From: Metallyticus violacea
Lineage: Eukaryota; Arthropoda; Insecta; Mantodea; Metallyticidae
Direction of reading: 5' to 3'
Length of the DNA stretch: 64,000 bases
Assembly: GCA_030762175.1 (NCBI GenBank)
Contig: CM060833.1
Coordinates: forward strand, 172,695,001-172,759,000
Shown: in pieces, positions 1-10,088 of the stretch
Layout: each line of letters opens with the position of its first letter
Position numbering within the stretch: the first letter of the stretch is position 1
Position numbers and translations under genes: made by a program
Notes under the pieces: model-generated
What the model was told of the DNA's origin: nothing
The model's database searches: none
What the model saw: the letters and a program-made list of their open reading frames with translations, nothing else

Positions 1-1000
1 TGCAGAAAAAAAATGTGTTCAATAATTCTTAAATCTGTATCAGGTTAGTGAAGGGATTTGTTAAATTTTTTAACTGTGGGAGTATATATCTTTTATACAC
101 TTATGCACATTATAATTATAGTCTTGCTGTAAAAAGTTGCATATGAGCTTCACCACTCTACTGTTAACTGTAACCATGGTAGCTGGATACTTAAGAGTAG
201 GTCACGTCTTGGAAAGAAAGTGTTATTTTAGACAATGTAGTTGTGAAATTGCTAACAGAATTACACTTTATTAAATTTTCGAACAGCATCTTGAAACTGG
301 AGATATTACAACAAAAAGTGGAGTGAATCCAAAGGAACTCGGTACTTCAGGTTTGTTTGTTTCTGACCGTAAAGTTGCAGAGAGTGTCGAAAAGTATTAT
401 TGCGTTAAGTGTAAGTGTTTCCGCGATTATATGATACTGCTCAAAAGATCACTTAAAAATCCGTTAATACTTATAGACCAGCTAAATGCCATTGTTGGCC
501 TCTACAATGAAAAAGAGTCTTGAATAGAGCAAAAACATAAATTCGTCATTGTGGGAATATTTGTAATATCGGATGATAGCAATTTTCATCCACCTTAATC
601 ATCAAAAAGAAAATGAAAAAAGAAATTAAATTATCCTGCACAAAAATTATTTTAAATGTGTGATATATGGACATATATCTTTTACTTTAACTTTACACCA
701 TCGTCACTGCTGATTTCAGTTTGCTCCTGGAAAGGGTGACGCAAATGAGTAACATGTGAGAAAAGTTGTTGAGATATTCCTGGATCAACGGAATGGAGAT
801 GGAGGCAAAGATGGCAGCGGTGGAGAAACACCCGCCGATGTGATCTTGTAACTAAGACGGCGTCTTGTTGGCGGTGCTAAGGTAGATGGTGCAGCGAGTA
901 TACCGTAGTGGAGTACTATTGAAGGCAAGCATCTGACTTCCACGACGTCAGTTTGATGGTTACTGTTTTGTTCTCGCCAACGAAGGATATTTCGATAGAA
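1..1000. other. AT-rich DNA, no recognised gene
   Basis: I see no supported gene, RNA or repeat in this stretch. Short open frames exist but match no family I know and have no splice context. The right part (about 700-1000) lies just past the end of the Polinton protease remnant and may be its decayed 3' flank. Confidence 0.5.
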
Positions 1001-1023
1001 ATCAATTGATGTTTGCTGGAGAG

Positions 1024-1287
1024 TTAGAGTTTTGAGTCCATCGTGTACCACAGCACTGATTGAGAACATTTAGAATATGAGGCGAAAGAGGACCAATTGA
1101 AATATTTTCCCCGCTCAAAGACGCAGATCCAATATTTGAATGATTTCGTGCTAGGATAGGTGTTGACAACAACTGCTATGGTAAGATGTATGTTGTATAA
1201 GTTTACCGAAGACAATTGATCACAAGCATACACGCCTAAATAGTGAGAGGGCGTAGACAGAATACGTTTTATTTGTAACGTATTCAC
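1024..1287 (-). pseudogene. Polinton adenain-like cysteine protease, truncated
   Basis: An 87-codon minus-strand frame resembling the N-terminal half of Polinton protease (adenovirus-type C5/Ulp1 fold), which in live elements matures virion proteins. It shows the GVYACDQL segment, where family members have a GVYPxDxLP-like motif. It also has VVNTYPSTKSFKYWICVF, aligning with the 'VNTDPxxKPGxHWV' block that carries the catalytic histidine. The histidine position reads Tyr here (KYW). The downstream part with the catalytic cysteine is not recognisable. It follows the capsid frame directly, as in intact elements. Inactive remnant; the family call is fairly secure from motif spacing and neighbourhood. 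Confidence 0.65.
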
Positions 1288-1370
1288 GATACCAAAATGA
1301 TTCTATTAGCATAAATTTCTGTAGTGCGATGTATCTCTGCCAGCACCAACAGATAAATAGATTCGGGAAT

Positions 1371-2510
1371 TTATTCTTTAAAACCTGAACTTAACAGATA
1401 CAGTGCCGTGACGTTGTCAATGTAGGACTCGTTAGCACTCATATCCGCGGTTAAATCAAAAACCATAATGGTACACCCGTGAGAATATTGATATCTGAAA
1501 ATGGAATGCCTTTGGTCCCTAAAGTGAATCTCGAGGCCATTTGAAGAGTTTAAAAACAATAAAGAAAGTTGCTGTCATCAAAATCGGGCTGTAGGAGTTG
1601 TGAGGGAAAAGGCTGTTCGTTTACATACATTTGAAACAAATACAGCTTAAAGTGTTGTAAATTGTACGGGTTTTGTTAATACTGCCGTCGGCAACCATAG
1701 CCACAACCGCTCTTCTGACGATTTGACCTGTGAAAACGTCGTTGAAAGGCATAGTAATAACTCCCTTTGGAACGTTGACAGCGTGAAATCCGACATCTTT
1801 GAAATTGTGTTGGCATTACTCTTTGCCAACACTGCCTGATGTGATTGGGGACGGTCCCACAGCTTTCAAAATCAGTCTAGCTGACTGAATTTGTGTGTGG
1901 CCTTTGAAGTGCTTTATCTCCGAAAAGAGATGAAAATTGGGCGAAGAAGGCAAGAGTTTAATGGTGACGCTCACGTTGTTCAAGAACAGATTTTATTGAT
2001 TAAAGACTGCATTGGAAAGATTTCCCATAAGCTGTACAACTTTGCTTACTTTGGTATAGTCGTCACACCACTCAATTCCTTCATTTGCTGAATATGCGTC
2101 CATCATTCCTCCTGTGTCCTTTTTCCAGAGCGAGGGCTCTAGTTTGGTGTTCATGATATCTTTCGAATAATTGAGCAACGTTTCAATGTATTTTCAATAA
2201 AGGTAGCCTGTCTGAGGCATGGAAACTATAACATTGTTGATAAATACTTTTATCTGTTGAAACAATGAATTTAGAACATTATTGATAAAGGTAACCTAGC
2301 CGTTATCTTTCAAGGCATTTCCCTCGGCATCGACTATTCGTAGGAACAGCTCTAGTACTATCTAAGTTTTGTCAGGGTAACCGTCTGCCTTGCCAAAGTA
2401 ATGAAAGATGATGGGGGCATTTTGTGTGAGTGTTTTGTGGATTTATAGAAATCTAACGGCATTCCTCCACTCTAATTTAAACGGGCAAGTCTTTGAAGAT
2501 GTCCAGTTCA
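1371..2510 (-). pseudogene. Polinton major capsid protein (double jelly-roll), broken
   Basis: Successive minus-strand segments in different frames follow the order of Polinton major capsid proteins. From the N-terminal side: SSELDIFKDLPV near 2500; an NNVLNSLFQQIKVFINN block near 2270; YIETLLNYSKD, then a KKDTGGMMD block (1993-2178), ending in LMGNLSNAVFNQ; a mid-region with NVPKGVITMPFNDVFTGQ (near 1720); and a C-terminal MVFDLTADMSANES block (1371-1559). Live family members form the hexon-like shell protein of the putative virion. At least one in-frame stop and several frameshifts separate the segments, so no product is expected. The N-terminal end merges into a duplicated, microsatellite-bearing block (2503-2895). 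Motif order over more than 1 kb makes the family call strong. Confidence 0.75.
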
Positions 2511-2916
2511 GAACTTATGTTCAGCACCTTGCCATCAAAAATTTTTAACCCTTATGAAAACAAGTCCCGCACTCTTCTTCTTCTTCTTCTTCTTCTTCTT
2601 CTTCTTCTTCTTCTTCTTCTTCTTCTTCTTCTCCTTCTTTTCCTCCTCCTCCTCCTCCTCCTCCTCCTCCTCCTTCTTCTTCTTCTTTTTCCAGTTCAGA
2701 ACTTATGTTCAGCACCTTGCCATCAAAATCTTTTTAACCCTTATGAAAACAAGTCCCGCACTCTTCTTCTTCTTCTTCTTCTCCTCCTCCTCCTCCTTCT
2801 TCTTCTTCTTCTTCTTTTTCCAGTTCAGAACTTATGTTCAGCACCTTGCCATCAAAATCTTTTTAACCCTTATGAAAACAAGTCCCGCACTCTTCTTCTT
2901 CTTCTTCTTCTTCTTC
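2503..2916. repeat. Triplicated ~73-bp segment interleaved with CTT/CCT microsatellites
   Basis: The same roughly 73-bp sequence occurs three times, at about 2503-2574, 2691-2765 and 2821-2895. Each copy is followed by a CTT-rich tract, with CCT stretches inside the first two (2640-2672 and 2781-2796). Copies 2 and 3 are nearly identical and copy 1 differs slightly. Read on the minus strand, the unit is the start of the capsid-protein remnant and the tract is (GAA)n/(GGA)n. Segment and microsatellite appear to have been amplified together. Confidence 0.9.
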
Positions 2917-2921
2917 GGCGT

Positions 2922-3261
2922 TTAGTCTTGGACTGTTTGCTGCCCTTTCCTTTCGGGCATTTTAACAGAACTTATCATAGATTCTATCTTTATGGCCGCC
3001 ATCCTCTTCAGATTAGATCCTGCCTCCTTCAGCATAGTCTTTAACGATTCTTTTGGGGAAATTCCCAAACCAGCCACGCCGGCAAGCATGTTGGTGCGCA
3101 CTTTCAACGCCTCTTTACCGACAGCTTTTACATCGCTCTTAAAAATGGTAACACATTCTGAAAAGTCCGCCAACAAAAGAGAACAGGCCGCTACCTTTTT
3201 GATAACGCTTGCACCGGTATAAAAGAAAACTTTAAAGTCTAATGCTCCTCCAGGCTGATTT
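2922..3261 (-). pseudogene. Small basic protein of the Polinton cluster, likely minor virion component
   Basis: An uninterrupted minus-strand frame with no ATG, preceded by a stop near 3260. It has a short glycine-rich start (GGALDFKVFF), a hydrophobic middle, then KAVGKEALKVRTNMLAGVAG and a KESLKTMLKEAGSNLKR helix-like stretch, ending in a basic tail. The layout resembles the small basic proteins encoded next to the capsid gene in Polintons, in which a GGxxxFxG-like start precedes 'K.AGK.AL..G.NV..D...G.. KES'. Its position immediately upstream of the capsid remnant supports this. The exact name of this protein class is uncertain to me, so no symbol is given. Confidence 0.5.
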
Positions 3262-3336
3262 AATTAATTTCTAGTGACAGTATGCAGTTCCATTATTTTG
3301 GAAGAAACGTTGGAACTATAGTAGAGGAAAGTCCGT

Positions 3337-3537
3337 TTACAAATGGATAGGCAAGAAATCACCGTAACCCTTCCTTAAATTTATGTTTACAATTTTAAAA
3401 CCCTGTTGTATCAAAGGTACCGAGTTTAGGGAGAGAAGGACGTTTTCAACCGTCATGTAGGTGATGTCGTGTTTTTCATACTCTGAAGACACGCTTTCAA
3501 TGACCTGCACAAACACATTCGACACTACTTGTGACAC
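3337..3537 (-). pseudogene. Unassigned frame of the Polinton cluster
   Basis: A 66-codon minus-strand frame with segments FVQVIESVSSEYEKHDITYM and NINLRKGYGDFLPIHL. It reads without a stop into a (GAA)n tract at 3541-3608, which would encode poly-Lys or poly-Glu upstream. Position and orientation fit another gene of the Polinton virion cluster, possibly the minor capsid or another conserved small protein, but I do not recognise a diagnostic motif. The frame closes at 3337 and is probably a fragment. Confidence 0.35.
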
Positions 3538-3540
3538 TAT

Positions 3541-3608
3541 CTTCTTCTTCTTCTTCTTCTTCTTCTTCTTCTTCTTCTTCTTCTTCTTCTTCTTCTTCTT
3601 CTTCTTCT
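3541..3608. repeat. (CTT)n microsatellite
   Basis: About 22 uninterrupted CTT units (GAA on the minus strand), at the right edge of the Polinton remnant. Confidence 0.95.
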
Positions 3609-3940
3609 AAGTGGTTTTCCATAGCCCCATGTGAGCCTTCGGCTTACCGCGACGACCGTCTTTTACCTCTATCACGTGATTTCACTGGTAGAGTGCAGTA
3701 TTGCAGGGGGCATGTGATCAGCACACCGCATCCCGCCGGTCGCTATATCGCGGCTTACTAGATCAAAGATCGTCACCTCTCCATCAGGCAGCTTGCACGA
3801 TGCTGGGTGGACCCCGTTCCAGACCTTCCTAAATTAGAACATTTTTCTAAATTTTAAATCGAACTCGATCCTCCCAGACAGCAGCCAGCAACGCTAATAA
3901 CCAGACCAAGGAAGGGGTCAATTAGTAATAAGTAACAATT
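3609..3940. other. GC-rich repeat-like island, unidentified
   Basis: About 250 bp that is clearly GC- and CpG-richer than its surroundings (about 3615-3860), with no open frame of note. The abrupt composition change on both sides and position between two mobile-element remnants suggest a dispersed repeat. I cannot name the family. Confidence 0.3.
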
Positions 3941-3946
3941 TTATTT

Positions 3947-4219
3947 TTATGTTTTAAAACCGTTGCTATATTGCTGCAAAGCGCCCTGGATGCAGCCAAC
4001 CGCATCAGTTTCCTGAATAAAGCGCAACAACTTTTTTTTTCCTCTCTTCTTCAGAACATTCTGCCCCCTAAGGGCTTCTCTTTCGAAAAAGATCAGAATC
4101 GAAGGAGAATAAGGTGAAAGTTCTAGTGTCTGCCAAAACCACCACTGAAAAATTGGTGCAACAATAGCAGCTAAATAACAGCGAATATTATCATTAACTG
4201 GTGCCTCTGCCAATGTCAC
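3947..4219 (-). pseudogene. Mariner-like transposase C-terminal fragment
   Basis: A 90-codon minus-strand frame. The segment LSPYSPSILIFF lies where mariner transposases carry 'HPPYSPDLAPSDYxLF' (third catalytic Asp). It is followed by EALRGQN, matching the conserved 'LRGxxF' motif. In this copy the Asp of 'SPDL' is not preserved (reads SPSI). No upstream transposase or terminal repeat is visible. Assignment rests on these two adjacent motifs and their spacing. Confidence 0.5.
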
Positions 4220-4740
4220 GTTTCTGATTTCGTTTTCCTAAAATAACTTATTCCATAACATCTAAAGTGCAAGGACCAAACTATACACTCGCTTGTCTAA
4301 GCTGATGAGAGAATTTTTAAATTAAATGTTTTCAATGTATCACGTTATGAAATTTATTATATTCTTCTAGACTCTCAAAGAATGGGTGTTAACATTTTCT
4401 GCATACCTGATTTTATAACATTGATTCAGTTGTGTTTTTGTATTGGGGAAAAGTGTGACACACAATACGTCCTGCTTGTTTGGTGGTCTATTTTCAAGTC
4501 TAGCTCTTTCCTATTGTTCCCGGATATCCTTACACACAGAGGCTCTTGGGCTGTCACGCCTCTTTTCACGAATTCAAGCGGAAAATACCAAGAGTAGTAA
4601 CGCACGGAAACAATCGAAGGGGAAAAAAGTTTATTAGGATGTATTTTAATACTTAATCGCATTTAATATACAACGAAATTAAATGGGAAACTGTAATGTA
4701 GCAATGTAAAACTATATGTAAAATAACTGATACGGGAAAA

Positions 4741-4839
4741 GGCATACATGTCCTTTATTAGTGTAAGTTGTGTGTGTGTGTGTGTGTTTTAAAGGCATAC
4801 ACGTCCTTTATTAGTACAAGTTGTGTGTGTGTTTTTTGA
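4741..4839. repeat. 53-bp tandem duplication with GT tracts
   Basis: Two copies of a unit starting GGCATACA(T/C)GTCCTTTATT, each ending in a (TG)n run. The second copy is shorter because its TG tract is shorter. Confidence 0.85.
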
Positions 4840-5300
4840 ACCTAACCTAAATTTGCGACCTATGGTGTGAAGAAAAGAATGACGTGCAACTTATGTAGTC
4901 ATAAAATTTTCTCATTTAATTTCGTTGTCTGTTAAACTTGATTAAGTACACAAAATAGCTGCCTGCATTCATACACAATTCATATAGGAGACAATCAAAT
5001 CTTACCATAATAATTTCCTATACCGTAACACATGCAAAATTTAAATGTTACCGTGTATAGCTTTTTTGTTACTTCATGTTGTGACAAAGACCATGATGAT
5101 TAAGTTGTTGCTACACTGTATAGATGTAAAATCCTGTAAAAGGACTTAAAGAAACATGAGGTGGTAATAGTAGTAGTAGTGGTAGTGGTAGTACTTTTAT
5201 TGTTATAACATTCTATATACACATTACAAATACATATATTTTATGCATGAGTGGTAGACCGTATATGCTTAAGTATTATACACAATTGGGAAAGAGGAAC

Positions 5301-5361
<61 letters not shown>
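5301..5361. repeat. (TAA)n microsatellite
   Basis: About 20 uninterrupted TAA/AAT units. Confidence 0.95.
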
Positions 5362-5639
5362 CATTAAACATGGGAAGAACGATATTTATAGATATGTGAC
5401 TGGAAACACATTATATATTATTTATAATTGCACTAGTTATTGCTTTATAGCCGGAAAATAAATTGCTTCTAGCTTCGCGCACTTTGGCTTAAAGAAACAT
5501 AAATTAAGTATGGTTATAGTGTATAAATTACTAGGGCTGTTTATCAATGATTTATCTGGTATGCAAATCCTGGAATTGGAAAGCCGGGACAGCTCAGGGG
5601 TCTGAAGAGTGAAGAGTGAATAATGATGCCGGAGGCCAG

Positions 5640-6690
5640 TAGATGTCAGTGTGGTTAGCATGCCATTTGAGAGGCTACGTGTCGTCAATAAAAGATCATG
5701 GAGGGTGATTATCACGGGCAGAGGTGGCCTGCATGATTCCTGTGGTGAGAAGACAACATTTGGAGCAGACTGCATGCAGTGTGTGGCGTCACGTGCGATG
5801 GTGTTCAACTGGGTGACTGGATTTGAAATTGAGAACGAAGCTCTGAGAAGAGAAAGAGCAATGGTCGGCCGTCCGCCTCCCGTTGCATGTATTTCTGAAC
5901 TTATTGCTGAAAACAAGCGCATCATATTTGATGTGACGGGGTGAGAAATCGGTCCCAATTGCTGCACATTGCACTAAATCATCCATGAGGACTTGCACTG
6001 TTAAAAATCTGTGCACATTGGATTCTACAATTTTGACCCCAAACAAAGAGGGATCGAGAGCTACTGGCCCTGCTAGATGCTGATCCTGAACGGCTCTTCC
6101 GGGTTTGCTGACTGGTGATGAATCTTGTTTCATCATTACATACGGAGAACGAAGCAAAGAAGTGTCAGTCCACCGAATCCTGTAGAAAGCAAACGATAAC
6201 GGTGTCCTGCGACGTAAATGGCACCATCATGATGGATTAGCTCCTGCCGATAACCATCAACAGTGATGTGCAGTGTTCCTCCCTAGGGTGTAGCAGTGTT
6301 GCAGGGAGAAGTGGGTTGAGACCACCCTGTTTCTTCAAGATAATACTCGATCTCATACCAGCCAACGCTGTGGGATTTATTGTGTTGACACATCTTCCGT
6401 ACTCACCAGTCCTCGCACTCGGTGACTATGCCGTCTTCAGTGAAATGAAAAATGACGCGAGATCCCGGACAATAGCATATTGCAGCGGCCGTCAGAGACT
6501 GCGAGCGTGACATCCCAAGAGAAATGGTAAAGTGTGGCCATACGAAAGTTTCTGGAGCTGTGGCAACGATGCATAAGTTCTTCAGCGAGAATTCTTGGAA
6601 AGAAGAAGAAAATGGAAAAAGAAAGGATCCTGTTGAAATGAAAACCTGCATAAGGAAAAACATCAGTCATTGGAAAAAATACATTTCACT
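5640..6690 (+). pseudogene. Mariner-like transposase, degraded
   Basis: A plus-strand series of transposase segments in shifting frames, in the family order. The N-terminal HTH-linker region lies at about 5780-5944 (AMVFNWVTGFEIENEALRR, then GRPPPVACISELI). The first catalytic block is near 6110, reading LTGDESCF where the family has 'TGDESWF'. A VSCDVNGTIMMD strand (6200-6240) leads into TINSDVQC. The third catalytic block, HLPYSPVLALGDYAVFSEMK (about 6390-6450), has Val where the family has catalytic Asp ('YSPDLAP'). The C-terminal end lies at about 6520-6660. Multiple frameshifts and stops make it dead. I could not define terminal inverted repeats. Confidence 0.7.
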
Positions 6691-7752
6691 GTAAAACGGA
6701 ATATCCTGAAACCAACGTATGCAGTTAAATTAGCAAAGTAAAAAGTCAACGTTTTAGTTAAGTAAATGTAACTAACTAGCTTCGTAGACGCCACCAACTT
6801 GATTTGGAGTAAACTTGATCAAAATAAACAAAATAAGAAAGAGTCAAGCATCTTTGTCCCCCTCACCCGAAAAAAGCTTACGATGTACGATATACCCGAC
6901 GAATCTGGTGAAAAATAATTAATGGGCAAAAAGCGTTAGCTGGAAACTAATTTCTGAATAACAATTATCTAAAAGCGTTGTATTTCTAGAAACTACAGCT
7001 GCAGGAACGTGAATGTAACGCAAAATCCGAGAAGCTGAATGTGAGGCAAATTTACCGCTGAGCTACGGAATAAAAATTTAAACTGTGAAAGAAGACAGGT
7101 CTATGAATAATGAATAACGTTTCCTTGACCACAGGTGTCAGTAGGAACAATCGGTCCTGTTCCTTGTATTTCAGCAGCAATAGCACTCCACAGAAAGAAA
7201 AATGCCAACAAGACGCCTACAAGTTAACAAGTACACCGTACCTGATAGAGCATAAACGTGAAAAAGAATACTTTTCAGTGATAAAAAAGAAAATTAATTT
7301 TCATAAAGAAAGTTTGTATGCAAATTATTCTTTTTACGCTAAAATGATAGTCCTAAGGATTATATCTGCTTGTGATAGCATTTACTCACAATAAACTATT
7401 GATCAAAGAGCTAAGAACATGGATTATAAGCATACATAGCGTTGTTGAACTGTGCAAAAGATCAAAAATGTTTTGTTTCGTAAATACGATTGATCAGGAA
7501 TCTTTAACAATACATTAATATTATTTCTTACTCTTTTAAGTAATATTTTGAATTTCAGTTCCTCATAGTGTGGAAAACAAGGAACTTTTAAGTTTTTGTT
7601 GTTGTTTAATTTTAAGGCATAAAAGTAAATTTTATTTATGCATTTTATTTTGTTTTTGTAGGTTAAACACTATACTTAGAAAATCCTAAATGTAATATTA
7701 TTTCCTAAATTTATTAGTGCCTTTTTTATTCCAATGTAATTTAATTTTAATG
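6691..7752. other. AT-rich DNA, nothing recognised
   Basis: No gene, RNA or repeat family is supported. The open frame at 7110-7394 is AT-rich, has no similarity known to me and no splice context. Confidence 0.5.
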
Positions 7753-7754
7753 TA

Positions 7755-8380
7755 CAAGGTGCTATTGAAAAGTGCCCGGACTGTTATGTTACAAGTAAAA
7801 TACGACATTCTAATTTAAACACCATCGCCTTCAAAATAACCCCTTTGGGCTGCCCCCAGCGTTTCTACCACTTTTGGAATGTAGACTTCAAGTCATTATT
7901 TGTAAGTGAGTGTAGAACCTTCCACGATTTATGCTGTATCTCGTCAAGTTTTGAAACGGCGACCTTTGAAATGGATCTTCATTTTATGTAAAAGGAAAAA
8001 GTCCGTAGATTTTGATTGTTATCCAATGATCCTCGTGCACCTTTTCAACTTCTAGGGCTGTTCTTCCACTTTTGAAGAGTCCGTACCACTCGAAACATTG
8101 CATCATCATTCATCATTGCCGAAACATTTATGGCCGATTCCCCAAGTTTAATGCAAATTTAAATTTAGGTCTTTGTTCCAATTTGTCCACGACAAAATCG
8201 CTGGCCAGTACAAACACGCGATGACAAAAATACCGATTGCACTACTCACAATGTATATACAGTGATATTACTTGGCACATGACTAGTTCAAGGTTATAGC
8301 TCCCTAGCGCAACTCTGCACTGTACTGCCATCTGTTGGCACGCTACAGAATCATTCCCGCAACGTTTTGAAACCCCGTCG
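7755..8380 (-). mobile_element. Internally deleted mariner-like element with degraded inverted ends
   Basis: About 626 bp flanked by TA dinucleotides (7753-7754 and 8381-8382). The ends align as degraded inverted repeats: CAAGGTGCTATTGAAAA on the left against the complement of the right end, CGACGGGGTTTCAAAAC. Minus-strand translation gives mariner pieces. Near 8050-8200 is the HTH start (VDKLEQRPKFKFALNLG, then CFEWYGLFKSGRTALE). It is followed directly by C-terminal residues near 7850-7950 (DEIQHKSWKVLHSL, then a GYFEGDGV-like end). The whole catalytic core between them is missing, so it is a MITE-like deletion derivative that needs transposase supplied in trans. Confidence 0.7.
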
Positions 8381-8382
8381 TA

Positions 8383-9556
8383 CTACTGAAGTGACATATT
8401 AGGTTCTTTTAAGTAAAGGTTTTTTTTTATCAGCTTAAAAACCATAGCACTAAATTATTGAAAGAAGAGAGGATTTGGCATAAATTTTAAAACCACCACC
8501 TGGGTCATTATAATGAACCAAAAAGAAAATCATTTGCAATTCTACTCTGACTTCTGTTCATAGCGAAAACAATGAAATTTGCTGTTCAAAGTACATTTAC
8601 GTGCAAGCCAGATCGATCAAGTACAAGACATTAAATTTGGAAAATGAATACTTTAAGTAATATTCGAAATGTAGAAATTCAAGAACAAGTCCTGTTTTCA
8701 AAGATAAATTGTGGGGAAACCACACACGCATTTTTCAGTAACATTCTGCATTATGTCATACGCTAAAAGGGCTAAGCTAATTAGATATATGTACTACTTA
8801 TTAGATTCATTCGCTAAGAACAGAAAACTTCATACTCTATACGTTTTATAAACATTAATTTTGTTCGGAAAACAGTTCAGATTTAAATCCGATTCTGAAC
8901 TGTTGAAATGTTATGCGGAACAAAATATACGAAATGAAGCCCAAAACAAGGAGCTAAAGTAGTGAGTGATAAACCGTGGATTAAACTATGAATTTTATTC
9001 TTAATAGAAAAGCTGATACGATCCATTCCTAACTGGTGTGAGACTCCTGGAGGCTATTAGGTATTAAAATTGTGAATTTAAGAACATACATTTTAACTTT
9101 CCTTTTACAGATGCCATTTATGTGTATATTATGACTGAAGTTATTTAATTATACAAATTAAACATAAGGCATGCTGTTATAAAGCATTATTTTCATGAAA
9201 AGTTTACTCAAAAAATAAATGTACAAAATATGCAAAGAAAGGAATATGTTATAATCATACACACACACACTTTTTTTTGTTAGCGTGTTTTAATTTCATC
9301 ATATTGCAAGAAAAAGCTGAAATAAAGAAATAAGATCTTTTAAAACTTAATGAGAGTTTCTTTTAGATAATATGAATAAGTGGCATGGCATCCAAAAATG
9401 TTATCGACAATGACACAAGCTGTTTAGCAATAACAGGAAGTCCTTATAGGTTGAAACGTTTGAGTGTCCCAGTGTATTCTTTCAAGTTTTTTCTTTGAAC
9501 TTTAACTGGAAATGTGCCTGTTATAAAAACTTTTAAACGTATTAATTCTATTTTCT
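8383..9556. other. AT-rich DNA, nothing recognised apart from one hairpin
   Basis: No gene is supported. A short inverted repeat at 8859-8925 is noted among the findings. Confidence 0.5.
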
Positions 9557-9899
9557 TCATATTTCCGTACCGCCACGGATGGCCGAGGTTGTTAAGGCGC
9601 GGACTTGTGAGCGGGAGGTATGGGTTCGAATACCGCCAGGACCGTCCTCTCTGACTGACTCCAGGTTTTCCTCAGTCCTCATAAATGGCAAATGCCGGGG
9701 AGATACCCTAAAACTTAGGCCTGGAACGCTTCCTTCCCTATAAATAAATCCTTTCCCAATTTATCATTTCATCTCATGTATCATCAATGTCCATCGCCTG
9801 TGGTACCTCTGTAGCAAAAAATGGGCGTAAAACACCATTCATTCATTCATTCATTCATTCATTCATTCATTCATTCATTCATTCATTCATATTTCCGTA
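9557..9899 (+). mobile_element. SINE family A, full length, with 13-bp target duplication
   Basis: A tRNA-derived retroposon. The head (from about 9570) has a Ser/Leu-type box A region (GGCCGAGGTTGTTAAGGCGC) and box B (GGGTTCGAATACC). A unique body contains the CAGTCCTCATAAATGGCAAA segment shared by other copies, and the element ends in an (ATTC)n tail reaching 9886. The 13-bp sequence TCATATTTCCGTA is directly repeated on both sides (9557-9569 and 9887-9899), which is a target-site duplication. Intact flanks and long tail mark this as a young insertion compared with the other A copies. Confidence 0.9.
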
Positions 9900-10088
9900 T
9901 TAAATGATTGACCAACGATATCAATTGGTTAAAATATTCTTCATCGTTGACACTTAGGATTAAATTCTGTAAAATGAATTTGATGAACTCAAAAAATAAT
10001 ATTTACAATTTGTTACAAACATTTATAGTGGACTTATTTGTATGCTACTGTATTGTTATAAAATGTTTATGATGATGTTTTGTTTTTT

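Larger units (their letters stand above)
1000..3610 (-). mobile_element. Polinton/Maverick element remnant (virion-gene cluster)
   Basis: A degraded fragment of a self-synthesising DNA transposon of the Polinton/Maverick group, read on the minus strand. In transcription order (right to left) it holds an unassigned frame (3337-3537), a small basic protein (2922-3261), the double jelly-roll major capsid protein (about 1371-2510) and an adenovirus-type cysteine protease (1024-1287). A capsid gene beside a protease gene is typical of this group. No integrase, protein-primed DNA polymerase, packaging ATPase or terminal inverted repeat is visible, so this is an internal fragment. All frames carry stops or shifts, and GAA-type microsatellites have expanded in and between them. 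Family assignment rests on my reading of conserved motifs, not on a search. Confidence 0.75.
4220..5630. other. Non-coding DNA with simple repeats
   Basis: No gene is supported. It contains an imperfect 53-bp tandem duplication (4741-4839) ending in GT-rich tracts, TAG-type triplets near 5168-5195 and a (TAA)n run (5301-5361). The open frames at 4382-4662 are short, overlap on both strands and match nothing I know. Confidence 0.6.

Noticed and set aside
2493..3044. Plus-strand frames rich in Leu or Phe (2493-3044, 2554-2925)
   Set aside because: Translations of CTT/CCT microsatellites; the real coding remnant is on the minus strand.
5437..5967. 176-codon minus-strand frame
   Set aside because: Antisense of the plus-strand mariner relic at 5640-6690, which explains the openness better.
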